From Thermoanaerobaculia bacterium (lineage in GTDB: Bacteria > Acidobacteriota > Thermoanaerobaculia > Multivoradales > J023), in the NCBI GenBank assembly GCA_030431255.1, contig JAUIJL010000003.1, positions 434,001-498,000 on the forward strand: DNA of 64,000 bases, written 5' to 3'. Position 1 is the first letter of the stretch. Every line of letters starts with the position of its first letter. The translations under genes and the position numbers were made by a program. The notes beneath the pieces were generated by a model that did no database searches, had not been told where the DNA came from, and was given only the letters and a program-made list of their open reading frames with translations. Positions 7,991 to 15,949 of this stretch are shown here, piece after piece.

Positions 7991-10234
7991 GTGGCTAGAG
8001 AGAATCGACTCGCAGGTGAGATCAGCCCCTACTTGCTGATGCACAAGAACAATCCCGTGGATTGGTATCCATGGGGTGAGGAGGCCTTGGGCAGAGCGCG
8101 GCAAGAAGATAAGCCGATCTTCTTGTCCGTCGGCTATTCCACCTGTTATTGGTGCCACGTCATGGAACGGGAGTCCTTCGAGGACGCCGGCACCGCCAAG
8201 CTGATGAACGACCACTTCATCAACATCAAGGTGGATCGGGAGGAACGGCCCGAGCTGGACGAGATCTACATGGCCGCGACCCAGCTCTTCACCGAGAGCG
8301 GAGGGTGGCCGAACTCGGTATTCCTCACCCCCAAGCTGGCACCATTTTTTGCCGGCACTTACTTTCCACCCCACGACAAGGCTCGACGCCCGTCGTTCAA
8401 AACCGTCCTGTTGTCCATGCGGCACGCGTGGCAAGAGCGCCGGGAAGACGTCGAGAAGCAAGCCGAGGAAATGGCCGTGGCCATGCGTCAGGTGCTCGAG
8501 GAGCGGGGTGCTCCGACCGACGCGGTCGCCCCGGGCTCGGTGCTGCAAAAGGCCAAGGAGTCCTTGGCCCGCAGATTCGACGAGAACCATGGAGGGTTCG
8601 GCTCGGCTCCCAAATTTCCGACCCCGTCCAACCTCTGGGCGCTGATGGAATCAGCTCGGGAGAGCGGCGACGAGCAGGCTGCTCAAATGGTGGACCAGAC
8701 CCTCGACGCCATGGCCGAAGGCGGCATCTACGATCAGCTGGCGGGTGGCTTCCATCGCTATGCCACGGATCGCCGATGGAAGGTCCCTCATTTCGAAAAG
8801 ATGCTCTACGACAACGGGCTCTTGATGGAGACCTACGCCCTCGACTACGCCCGCACCGGCAGCCCGGAGCGTGAACGGATTCTGCGCGAGACGGCTGAAT
8901 TCTTGGCGCGTGAGATGACCTCCGACGAAGGTGGCCTTTATAGCGCTATCGACGCGGAAATCCACGGTCGGGAAGGTGAGCACCACGTTTGGACCTTGGA
9001 GCAGCTGACCGATGTATTGGGCGAGGAGGACGCGGGATTCCTGGCGCCGATCCTCGGATTCGCCGGCCCGCCCTTCTTTGATCGCGAGTATTTCGTCCTG
9101 CACTTGCCGGAGCCCTATGCTGCCCAAGCCGAGCGCCGGCACCAGACCGTGGACCAGCTGTTGGAGCAGGTACGACCGCTCAAAGCTCGCCTTTGGCAGG
9201 CTCGGCTGGAGCGGGACATGCCCCTGGTGGACGACAAGATTCTGACCGATTGGAACGGGCTGGCGATCGCGGGGTTGGCGGTGGCCGGGATGTATTTGGA
9301 AGAACCTTCGATGATCGAGCAGGCTCGACGGGCGGCGGACTTCATCTTGACCCGGGCCCGGGACGAGCAGGGTGGCCTGCTCCACAGCGTGCGCGGGGAT
9401 TCCGCCCGCTTCTCCGCCTATTTGTCGGATTATGCGGCATTGGTCAGGGGCTTGCTGGCCTTGCATGAGGCGACCCAAGATCCCCGTTGGCTGGAGCACG
9501 CTGAGCGGCTCACCCAAGAGCAAATCGACAAATTGGAGGATACCGAGCAAGGAGGGTTCTTCGCCGCCGCTGAGCAGCCGGACGTTCTCTTCAGGGCGAA
9601 AGAAATCTTCGACGGTGCCCAGCCCGCGGCCAACGGCCTAGCAGCTCTCAATCTCCTGGAGCTGGCTCAGCGGGGTGACCGCGATCGTTGGTTGCCGGTG
9701 GCGGAACGCACCCTTCGGGCCTTCTCTCAAGTCCTCAACATGCGCGCGGACGGCGCTCGCAGCCTGGCCTTGGCCGCCTATCGCTATCATCGCTTGGTGG
9801 AGGGACCCTCCGAGGAGCAGGCGGTGGCTGAAACCGTGCTCGGACTGGTCGAGAGGGCTTCGCGAGCCGTGGTTCAGCCACAGCTGGCGGTAGGAGACGC
9901 GGATGCCGAGGGATGGAGGAGCTTCGAGCTGAAGCTCAAGATCCGCGATGGCTGGCACCTCTATGGTCCGGACCTCGATGCTCCGGAAGGTGAGTATGCC
10001 GAGGCCGGCGCCGGCCTCCAGCCGACGCGACTGAGCTCGACGAGCGAGCTTCGAAACATCGCCATGCCGGCTCCGGAAAACGTGTTGATCGGAGACGGCG
10101 AGGTGGAAATCTACAGCGGCGAGGTGGTCATTCGCGGCGAGATCAGGGGTGAGCCGACGCTCAGGGTCGGCTTCCAGCCCTGTGACGATCACCGCTGCTT
10201 GCAAGCCACAGAGCTCGAGGTGCGAGCCGGCTAG
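7991..10234 (+). CDS. SPATA20/YyaL-type thioredoxin (DUF255) protein with a DsbD-alpha-like C terminus
   Basis: GTG 7991 has GGAGG five bases upstream; a second in-frame GTG at 7985 would overlap that site. Residues 1-160 are the DUF255 thioredoxin fold ([36 protein letters not shown]). Residues about 170-600 are the (alpha/alpha)6-barrel region resembling sugar epimerases or glycosidases ([32 protein letters not shown]). The last 110 residues are additional: GWHLYGPD and [10 protein letters not shown] resemble the N-terminal DsbD/cytochrome c biogenesis domain, including its cysteine pair. There is no signal peptide. The function of the family is poorly known; the operon and the extra cysteines suggest thiol chemistry. 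Confidence 0.9.
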   Translation: MARENRLAGEISPYLLMHKNNPVDWYPWGEEALGRARQEDKPIFLSVGYSTCYWCHVMERESFEDAGTAKLMNDHFINIKVDREERPELDEIYMAATQLFTESGGWPNSVFLTPKLAPFFAGTYFPPHDKARRPSFKTVLLSMRHAWQERREDVEKQAEEMAVAMRQVLEERGAPTDAVAPGSVLQKAKESLARRFDENHGGFGSAPKFPTPSNLWALMESARESGDEQAAQMVDQTLDAMAEGGIYDQLAGGFHRYATDRRWKVPHFEKMLYDNGLLMETYALDYARTGSPERERILRETAEFLAREMTSDEGGLYSAIDAEIHGREGEHHVWTLEQLTDVLGEEDAGFLAPILGFAGPPFFDREYFVLHLPEPYAAQAERRHQTVDQLLEQVRPLKARLWQARLERDMPLVDDKILTDWNGLAIAGLAVAGMYLEEPSMIEQARRAADFILTRARDEQGGLLHSVRGDSARFSAYLSDYAALVRGLLALHEATQDPRWLEHAERLTQEQIDKLEDTEQGGFFAAAEQPDVLFRAKEIFDGAQPAANGLAALNLLELAQRGDRDRWLPVAERTLRAFSQVLNMRADGARSLALAAYRYHRLVEGPSEEQAVAETVLGLVERASRAVVQPQLAVGDADAEGWRSFELKLKIRDGWHLYGPDLDAPEGEYAEAGAGLQPTRLSSTSELRNIAMPAPENVLIGDGEVEIYSGEVVIRGEIRGEPTLRVGFQPCDDHRCLQATELEVRAG

Positions 10235-10249
10235 ATCAGCAGGTGCCCG

Positions 10250-10546
10250 TCAGCCCCCGCCGCCTTCCTTCGACTCGAAGGCCTTGAGCTGAACCTTGTT
10301 GTTGAGGAATTTGATGTTGACCCGCGCGGAGTCGTCCTCCCAGGTGATGGATGAGGCCGACAGGGGACCGGCGCCGAGGCTTTTGTTGTCGCTCGGCTCG
10401 CCGAGAATGGACACCACCTCCTCGTAGGTCATTCCGGTTTGGACTTTGTTGAAATTCTCTTGGGTCAAACGGGTGCATCCCGTGGCCACCAGCAACAACA
10501 ACAGACAGGCTGCGGCTGCGATGCTTTGAATGGATCGTGCGTTCAT
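10250..10546 (-). CDS. Small BamE/OmlA-like (DUF3862-type) lipoprotein
   Basis: The start is ATG 10546, preceded by AGGAG seven bases upstream. A signal peptide ends in the lipobox LLVATGC, giving a lipoprotein of about 75 residues when mature. The segment NKVQTGMTYEEVVSILGEP is the hallmark of the SmpA/OmlA-like fold used by BamE and related periplasmic beta-lactamase-inhibitor-like domains. The C terminus ends in a glycine run. It is convergent with the SPATA20-type gene and lies downstream of a strong minus-strand terminator, so it is probably transcribed from its own promoter near that hairpin. Confidence 0.8.
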   Translation of the reverse strand: MNARSIQSIAAAACLLLLLVATGCTRLTQENFNKVQTGMTYEEVVSILGEPSDNKSLGAGPLSASSITWEDDSARVNIKFLNNKVQLKAFESKEGGGG

Positions 10547-10564
10547 CTCGAAGCTCCTAGGGAA

Positions 10565-10591
10565 AAAGGGCCCGGAATAGCCGGGCCCTTT
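10565..10591 (-). terminator. Rho-independent terminator
   Basis: AAAGGGCCCGG and CCGGGCCCTTT form a perfect 11-bp stem with a 5-base loop. On the minus strand the stem is followed by five T residues (10567-10563). It terminates the membrane-protein gene at 10608-11441 and insulates the downstream lipoprotein gene. Confidence 0.9.
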
Positions 10592-10607
10592 CACTGAATG
10601 GAGGCGA

Positions 10608-11441
10608 TCAGTCTTTTGGACCGTTGTAGGTCACCGCGATTTGTGTTTCGGTAGCGTTCTTCTCTCGAATCAAAGTCACCGCCAGCTGGTCGATGCCCTC
10701 TTTTTTGGCCTGCAACATGATCTGTTGGGTGCCGTTCATGGTGACGGTGTTGCGCTCGATGGTGAAATCGTCGTTTTCGAGCTGTTCCTGGAACCATGCC
10801 TCGACTTTTTCCAGATCATCGGAAGTGCGTGCGCCGACCAAACCCGAAGCGGTATCGTTTTGAACCATGGTCATGCCGCCGCTGTCGTCGGCTTCGGCCC
10901 CGGGATATCGAGGCACCCATTTCGGCACATCGGACATATTGCTACCGATACGGGTCTCTCCCTCAGGTGTGGTCACGGTCAGGCCACTGGAATCATTGGC
11001 GTCCAAGCTATAAGAGCCCTCGTCGCTCTCAAAGTTGATCCGCCCCTGCTGGACTTCCGAATAGTCGAAGGTCGCTTCCTCGCCGGTGGTTTTGTTGCGG
11101 ATGGTGATCTTGCCGGAGTCCGGGTCGTTGTCGACCACGTCGAGCTCGGGGTTGAGCTCGATCAGAGTTTCCACGGCCTTCGACGGGTTGGATTCGAAGT
11201 CCCGCGCGAAGTCCACGGCCTTCTTGGCGCCGTAACCCAGAATGCCGAAGAGCACGATGCCGGCGATGAGCACCAAACAACCACAGCCGAGGCCGATCTT
11301 GGCCCACAGGGGAAAACCGGTGCCGCCGGCATTTTGGCCGGACGCAGGTCCGGTGCCGTAGCTCGGTTGCGGTGGTGGCGCGGCAGCAGGGGGCGGTGGT
11401 GGTGCGGCGGCGGGGGGCGGTGGGGGAGTGCCGTTGGACAT
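10608..11441 (-). CDS. Membrane-anchored hypothetical protein with a Pro/Ala-rich cytoplasmic tail
   Basis: The family is not recognised. The first 42 residues are a low-complexity tail of repeated proline and alanine runs. One transmembrane helix follows (about 47-72, IGLGCGCLVLIAGIVLFGIL). The rest is an extracytoplasmic domain of about 200 residues rich in Asp, Thr and Ser, with short beta-like repeats. The last 90 residues (VPRYPGAEADD onward) resemble a compact alpha/beta domain. AAGGAGC lies a few bases upstream of ATG 11441. It is transcribed alone, between its own start region and the terminator at 10565-10591. A type II membrane protein of unknown function is the safest call. Confidence 0.75.
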   Translation of the reverse strand: MSNGTPPPPPAAAPPPPPAAAPPPQPSYGTGPASGQNAGGTGFPLWAKIGLGCGCLVLIAGIVLFGILGYGAKKAVDFARDFESNPSKAVETLIELNPELDVVDNDPDSGKITIRNKTTGEEATFDYSEVQQGRINFESDEGSYSLDANDSSGLTVTTPEGETRIGSNMSDVPKWVPRYPGAEADDSGGMTMVQNDTASGLVGARTSDDLEKVEAWFQEQLENDDFTIERNTVTMNGTQQIMLQAKKEGIDQLAVTLIREKNATETQIAVTYNGPKD

Positions 11442-11578
11442 ACTCTCAGCTCCTTGGAATAGGACGACGGGAAGTCGCCGAAAAATCAGATAAGGTTGGC
11501 TCGATTGACATCGCGATCTTAGCGTGAAGCTCAGGGGAAGTCAGGTGATTCCGGGATGCGGAACGAAAGGTTTGAGGC

Positions 11579-13270
11579 ATGAAAAGACAGCGGAAGCGGC
11601 TCGGATCGGGCCCATGGACGGAGGGTCTCGGAGGCATGCTTGCGCTCGTGATCTTGGCGGTGGGTTTAGGGAATCCACGACCCGCCGAAGCGAGCATCGA
11701 CCCCGCGACCTGGACATCCGTCGAAACCCGAAATTTCGTGCTCATGACCGATGGCTCGCCCCGCCGAGGGGCTGAGATCGCCCGACGTTTGGAAGAGCTG
11801 CGAAGCATCTTCGCGCGCCTCGCACCGTCTTTGGAGTTGCAGTCACCTGCTCCGACCACCCTCTTCGCCTTTCGCAATGGGGAATCCTATGCCCCGTTCA
11901 AGACCCGCGAAGATCGCGGGCGCGCCCGAACCCTGGGGCAATTTATCCGTACCCTCGACGGCAACTACCTGACCCTAGACGCCTCGGCTGCCGGCACGGG
12001 TTCCTACGCTGTCCTTTACCACGAATATGTGCACTTCTTAGTGACACACAATTTTCCAAAAGTTCCACTTTGGTTCAATGAAGGGCTGGCTGAGTACTAC
12101 AGCACCTTTGAGATCGAAGAGGGTAGAGCTGTGCTCGGGTTGCCCGTAGAGCGACACCTGCGTTGGCTCGATCGCGAGAGCGATTTCTCTTTGGATGAGC
12201 TGATCGAGGCGGACAGCGCTTCGGCGGCCGGGCATGACGCGGACGAGGTCGGACGCTTTTACGCGATGTCGTGGCTCTTGGTCCATTACCTTCTGTCCGG
12301 AGGGGACGAGGAGATCGACAGCATGGTGGACTATTTCCTCCGTCTCCGGGAGGGAGAGGATCCGGGCCGCGCCTTCGAAGGAGCCTTTGACCGCCATTTG
12401 TCGACCATGGCGGGCGAGCTGAAGACCTACGCCGCGGCCGGCAACTATGCCTCCGTCCAGTTGCGGATCGACTCCTCTCGAGCCGGCAAGCCTCGGTCAA
12501 AGGCTATGGCGCCGGCGGACGTGCTCTACCATCTGGGCGATCTCTCGGTTCATCTGCAAAAGCTGGATCAGGGCGAGAAGCTCTTCCATCGGGCTTTGGA
12601 GCGCCATCCGCGGCACGGTAACACCCATGCGGGTCTCGCCTACATCCGAGATCTCCAAGCACGCTATGCGGAGGCTGAAAGCCTCTACGGAGACGCCATG
12701 GCCGGGGGCTCGTTAGGGGTGTTGGCCTATGTACATCATGGGCGCCATGCGGTGGCCCTGGCGGAAGGCGGGGGGCCGACCGCGGAGGTGCAGGCTCAGC
12801 GAGCCCGGCAGTCTCTGACGGAAGCAATCCGTTTGCTGCCGAGCTTCGGCGAGGCCCATGGGCTGCTCGCCGCCGCGGAGGCCTTGCCCGGCGGAGACCT
12901 CGAGGCGGCCCAGGAATCCATCAAAAGGGCTCGAAAGCTCTTGCCCGGTCGGGCGGATCTGACCGCCCGTCACATTCAAATCTTGCTCAAGAAACGGCAG
13001 GTCGAGAAGGCCGAGCGGCTGCTGCAGGATACCTTGCAGGCCCAAACCGACGATTTCGAGCTGATCGACGGATTGTGGGAGGACGTGGATCGAACCCGGC
13101 TGATTCTCAAATCCGACGCCGCCTTCGAAAAGGGAGAGCTCGAAGACGGGCTGCGGTACTTCGACGAGGCGGTCTCCATGACCTCGGACGAGGGTTTGAG
13201 GCTTCGATTGGAGACCCGGCTTCTGCAGTTGCAAGAAGAGGTGGCCCGAATCCGGGAGCTGAAGCGCTGA
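11579..13270 (+). CDS. Exported DUF1570-type metallopeptidase-like protein with TPR repeats
   Basis: The 563-residue protein starts with a signal sequence or N-terminal anchor (LALVILAVGLGNPRPAEA). The N-terminal domain carries a zinc-metallopeptidase signature: HEYVH at residues 148-152, followed by the downstream ligand motif WFNEGLAEYY. Residues from about 300 form helical TPR-like repeats (GEKLFHRALERHPRHGNTHA, YAEAESLYGDAM). DUF1570 proteins with TPRs are common in Acidobacteriota and Planctomycetota, but their substrates are unknown. The start has GAGG five bases upstream of ATG 11579. The gene stands alone, followed 109 bases later by the helicase gene. Confidence 0.87.
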   Translation: MKRQRKRLGSGPWTEGLGGMLALVILAVGLGNPRPAEASIDPATWTSVETRNFVLMTDGSPRRGAEIARRLEELRSIFARLAPSLELQSPAPTTLFAFRNGESYAPFKTREDRGRARTLGQFIRTLDGNYLTLDASAAGTGSYAVLYHEYVHFLVTHNFPKVPLWFNEGLAEYYSTFEIEEGRAVLGLPVERHLRWLDRESDFSLDELIEADSASAAGHDADEVGRFYAMSWLLVHYLLSGGDEEIDSMVDYFLRLREGEDPGRAFEGAFDRHLSTMAGELKTYAAAGNYASVQLRIDSSRAGKPRSKAMAPADVLYHLGDLSVHLQKLDQGEKLFHRALERHPRHGNTHAGLAYIRDLQARYAEAESLYGDAMAGGSLGVLAYVHHGRHAVALAEGGGPTAEVQAQRARQSLTEAIRLLPSFGEAHGLLAAAEALPGGDLEAAQESIKRARKLLPGRADLTARHIQILLKKRQVEKAERLLQDTLQAQTDDFELIDGLWEDVDRTRLILKSDAAFEKGELEDGLRYFDEAVSMTSDEGLRLRLETRLLQLQEEVARIRELKR

Positions 13271-13379
13271 GGGCGAGCCGGGAGCTCCGGCGATTTACCG
13301 GCCTGAGTCTCGATCGGGCGTTGTCGTGACAGAGAATGGGCTTCCCCCAGCGTCCTGAGCGGGATACGATCACCGGCCC

Positions 13380-15944
13380 ATGTGGAAATCAGGAGATCGC
13401 GTCAGTCACCGTTTCAATGCCGAGCTCGGCCCCGGCTTAGTGGTCGAGGTAGAAGGGCGGAGGATCCGGGTCTTTTTCCCGGAATCCGGCGAAACCCTTC
13501 AGATCGCGGCAGGTTCCGATGTGCTCGAAGCTATGGAGCTGGTCGAAGGGGGCCGGGCGAAGATCGAGGCCACTGGCGAAATCGTTCGAGTCGAAGCCAT
13601 CGACGAGCAGGTGGTGCATCTAGCCGACGGACGCGTGCTGAGCCCGGAGGAGCTGTGGCCGATTCCGGCGGAGCCGTCGCCGCTCCAGCGCCTAAAACGG
13701 GGTCAAATCGATTCGTTTGAAGACTTCAGAAACCGTTTAGACGGGCTCCGGTTGCTGCGACTGCGCCAAGCCGACGGCTTGGGCTCGTTTCTGGGTGGGC
13801 GCATCCGCCTATTTCCCCATCAGCTCTACGCGGCCGAGAAGGCGACCGCTGCCATGGCCCAGGCCGAAGGTGACGAGCCCGGCTTCGTCCGTTGGCTGTT
13901 GGCCGACGAGGTGGGTCTGGGCAAAACCGTAGAAGCCTGTTTGATCATGAACCGCCTATTGCATCGGGGGCGGGTGGAGCGAGCTTTGGTCGTCGCGCCC
14001 GACACCCTGACGGTGCAGTGGCTCGGCGAGCTGTGGCGAAAATACCATCAGATTTTCGTGCTTTTGGACACGGATCGCCTCAAGGACGTCGCCCGTGATC
14101 ACGGTCGTGACGCAAACCCCTTCGAGATTCACCCCCGATCCATCATCTCCCTCGAGCGGCTGGCCGAAGACCGGCGCCTCCAGCGGCAAGCGGTCGAGGC
14201 GGGGCTCGACCTCTTGGTGGTGGACGAGGCGCACCATCTCCGGCGTCCGTCCGGTCATCCCGGCAACGCGGCTTATCGGGCCATCCGCCCGATCACCGAG
14301 CTGGGCAAGCACGTGTTGCTGTTGAGCGCCACGCCTCTCGAGGACGATGCTCACGGCTTTTTCCGCCTGCTCCAGCTCCTACGGCCCGACCATCTGCCGG
14401 AAGAAGACTCCTTTGAAGAGCGCCTGTCTCGTCGAGATCCTCTGCCGCCGTGTACCAGCGCGGCTCGGCGCGCGGATATCGGTGGCATGCCGCCTAGATT
14501 GCCCAAACCCGTCGATCTCGACCAGAGCTCGGAATTCGCCGCTTGGAACGGCTTGATCGAGTCCTTGCGCCGTGAGCCCGCGAAAGGTCCGCTGCAGCTG
14601 GAGAAGAAAGCAGAGCGCATCTGGCGGGGCACGGCTTCGGCGGAGGCCTTGGCAAGCCTCGACGATCCAGGGGTTGCCGACGCTCAGCTGGAAAGAGCCA
14701 GGCAGGGCGATCCTCGGGTGTCCTGGATTGTGGACCAAGCCCGGGATTGGGCCAAGAAGCGCGAGAAGGTCCTGATCTTCGTGGCCCACAAGGAGTCCCT
14801 GGACCTCCTACGGCAGGAGGCGGAACGCCGTGGTCGAGCCAAGGTGGCGGTCTTTCACGAAGACTTGTCCGCCGAGCGGAGGGACCTCGAGGTGGCGCAA
14901 TTCCGGTTGCCTGAAGGGCCCTCGATTCTGATCTCCACCGAGTGCGGCGGAGAAGGACGAAATTTCGAGTTCTGCCATCGCTTGGTGCTTTTCGATTTGC
15001 CGTGGCACCCGGCCGTGGTGGAGCAGCGCATTGGGCGTTTGGATCGAATCGGCCGCAACAGACCCACGGAGATCGTGTACTTCCGTCCTCCGGGCGGCTT
15101 CGTGCGCTCGTTGGCATTGCTCTACGAGGCGATCGGCCTCTTTGAGCAGCCGTTGGGTGGCCTCGAGCGGGAGCTCAGCCGAGTGGCCTCACGGGTGTCC
15201 GAGGTCGCCCTGGACGGATCCCAAGCCGAAGACGACGCGCCATCGGGCATGGAAGCCTTTCAAGGCGTGTTGGACGAAGCGCGCGAGGCCGCCGATAGGG
15301 TGCGCCAAGCCGCCTACCACGAGCTGCATAGGGATCCCTACACCGGGGACATGGCGTCGCCTATCCTGGAACGGGTGCCCGGAGAGCTGGATGGAATCAC
15401 CGAGGATGTGGTGATGCGCGCGGCCGCCCGCTTCGGCTTCGGCTGTGAGCGTCAGAGCGGCGCCCGCACCTGGCTGATCGAATACGGCAGCCAAGCCTTG
15501 GTCGACCATATCCCCGGAGTGGCCCACGGGGCTCGCTTCTTGGGCACCTTCGATAGGGAGCGGGCCGTGGAGGAGGAGGAGCTGGACTTCTTCGCTTCCG
15601 GCCACGCGTTGGTCGAGGGCATCCTCGCCGAGCTCGAAGACGGACCTCGCGGACGGGTCGCGCTGGTGCAAGTGGCCGCCAACGAAGACACCTTCGGTCT
15701 GTTGGCCATTTATCGAGACGGCTTCGATTTCGAGGCCGTGGCGGTGGATCAAAGCGGTGAGCAGCGTCCGGACCTGGCCGCCATGTTGATGCACCCGAGC
15801 CTGATCACCGAGCCTGTGGACAGCAAGCAATGGACCAGCCAGCCGTCCTGGCCCCGCGGCATCAAACGGCTGGCCAAAGCCCTGCCTACCACGGACAGCC
15901 CGCCGGAGGCAGTGGCCGCCTTCCGGATTCGAAAACGGCGATAG
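13380..15944 (+). CDS. SNF2/RapA-family DNA translocase (DEAD/DEAH helicase)
   Basis: The protein has 854 residues. The first 100 form small beta-barrel-like repeats (GDRVSHRFNAELGPGLVVEV) resembling the Tudor/KOW-like N terminus of RapA. The SNF2 ATPase follows: Walker A in ADEVGLGKTVEA (about residue 183), DEAHH Walker B (about 283) and the SAT motif LLSATPLED. Lobe 2 has FVAHKESLDLL, STECGGEGRNF and the arginine-finger motif QRIGRLDRIGR. RapA recycles stalled RNA polymerase; whether this protein does the same is inference from architecture. It converges on pyc with only five bases between the stops. No methylase or nuclease is adjacent, so it is not a restriction-type helicase. Confidence 0.88.
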   Translation: MWKSGDRVSHRFNAELGPGLVVEVEGRRIRVFFPESGETLQIAAGSDVLEAMELVEGGRAKIEATGEIVRVEAIDEQVVHLADGRVLSPEELWPIPAEPSPLQRLKRGQIDSFEDFRNRLDGLRLLRLRQADGLGSFLGGRIRLFPHQLYAAEKATAAMAQAEGDEPGFVRWLLADEVGLGKTVEACLIMNRLLHRGRVERALVVAPDTLTVQWLGELWRKYHQIFVLLDTDRLKDVARDHGRDANPFEIHPRSIISLERLAEDRRLQRQAVEAGLDLLVVDEAHHLRRPSGHPGNAAYRAIRPITELGKHVLLLSATPLEDDAHGFFRLLQLLRPDHLPEEDSFEERLSRRDPLPPCTSAARRADIGGMPPRLPKPVDLDQSSEFAAWNGLIESLRREPAKGPLQLEKKAERIWRGTASAEALASLDDPGVADAQLERARQGDPRVSWIVDQARDWAKKREKVLIFVAHKESLDLLRQEAERRGRAKVAVFHEDLSAERRDLEVAQFRLPEGPSILISTECGGEGRNFEFCHRLVLFDLPWHPAVVEQRIGRLDRIGRNRPTEIVYFRPPGGFVRSLALLYEAIGLFEQPLGGLERELSRVASRVSEVALDGSQAEDDAPSGMEAFQGVLDEAREAADRVRQAAYHELHRDPYTGDMASPILERVPGELDGITEDVVMRAAARFGFGCERQSGARTWLIEYGSQALVDHIPGVAHGARFLGTFDRERAVEEEELDFFASGHALVEGILAELEDGPRGRVALVQVAANEDTFGLLAIYRDGFDFEAVAVDQSGEQRPDLAAMLMHPSLITEPVDSKQWTSQPSWPRGIKRLAKALPTTDSPPEAVAAFRIRKRR

Positions 15945-15949
15945 CCCGC

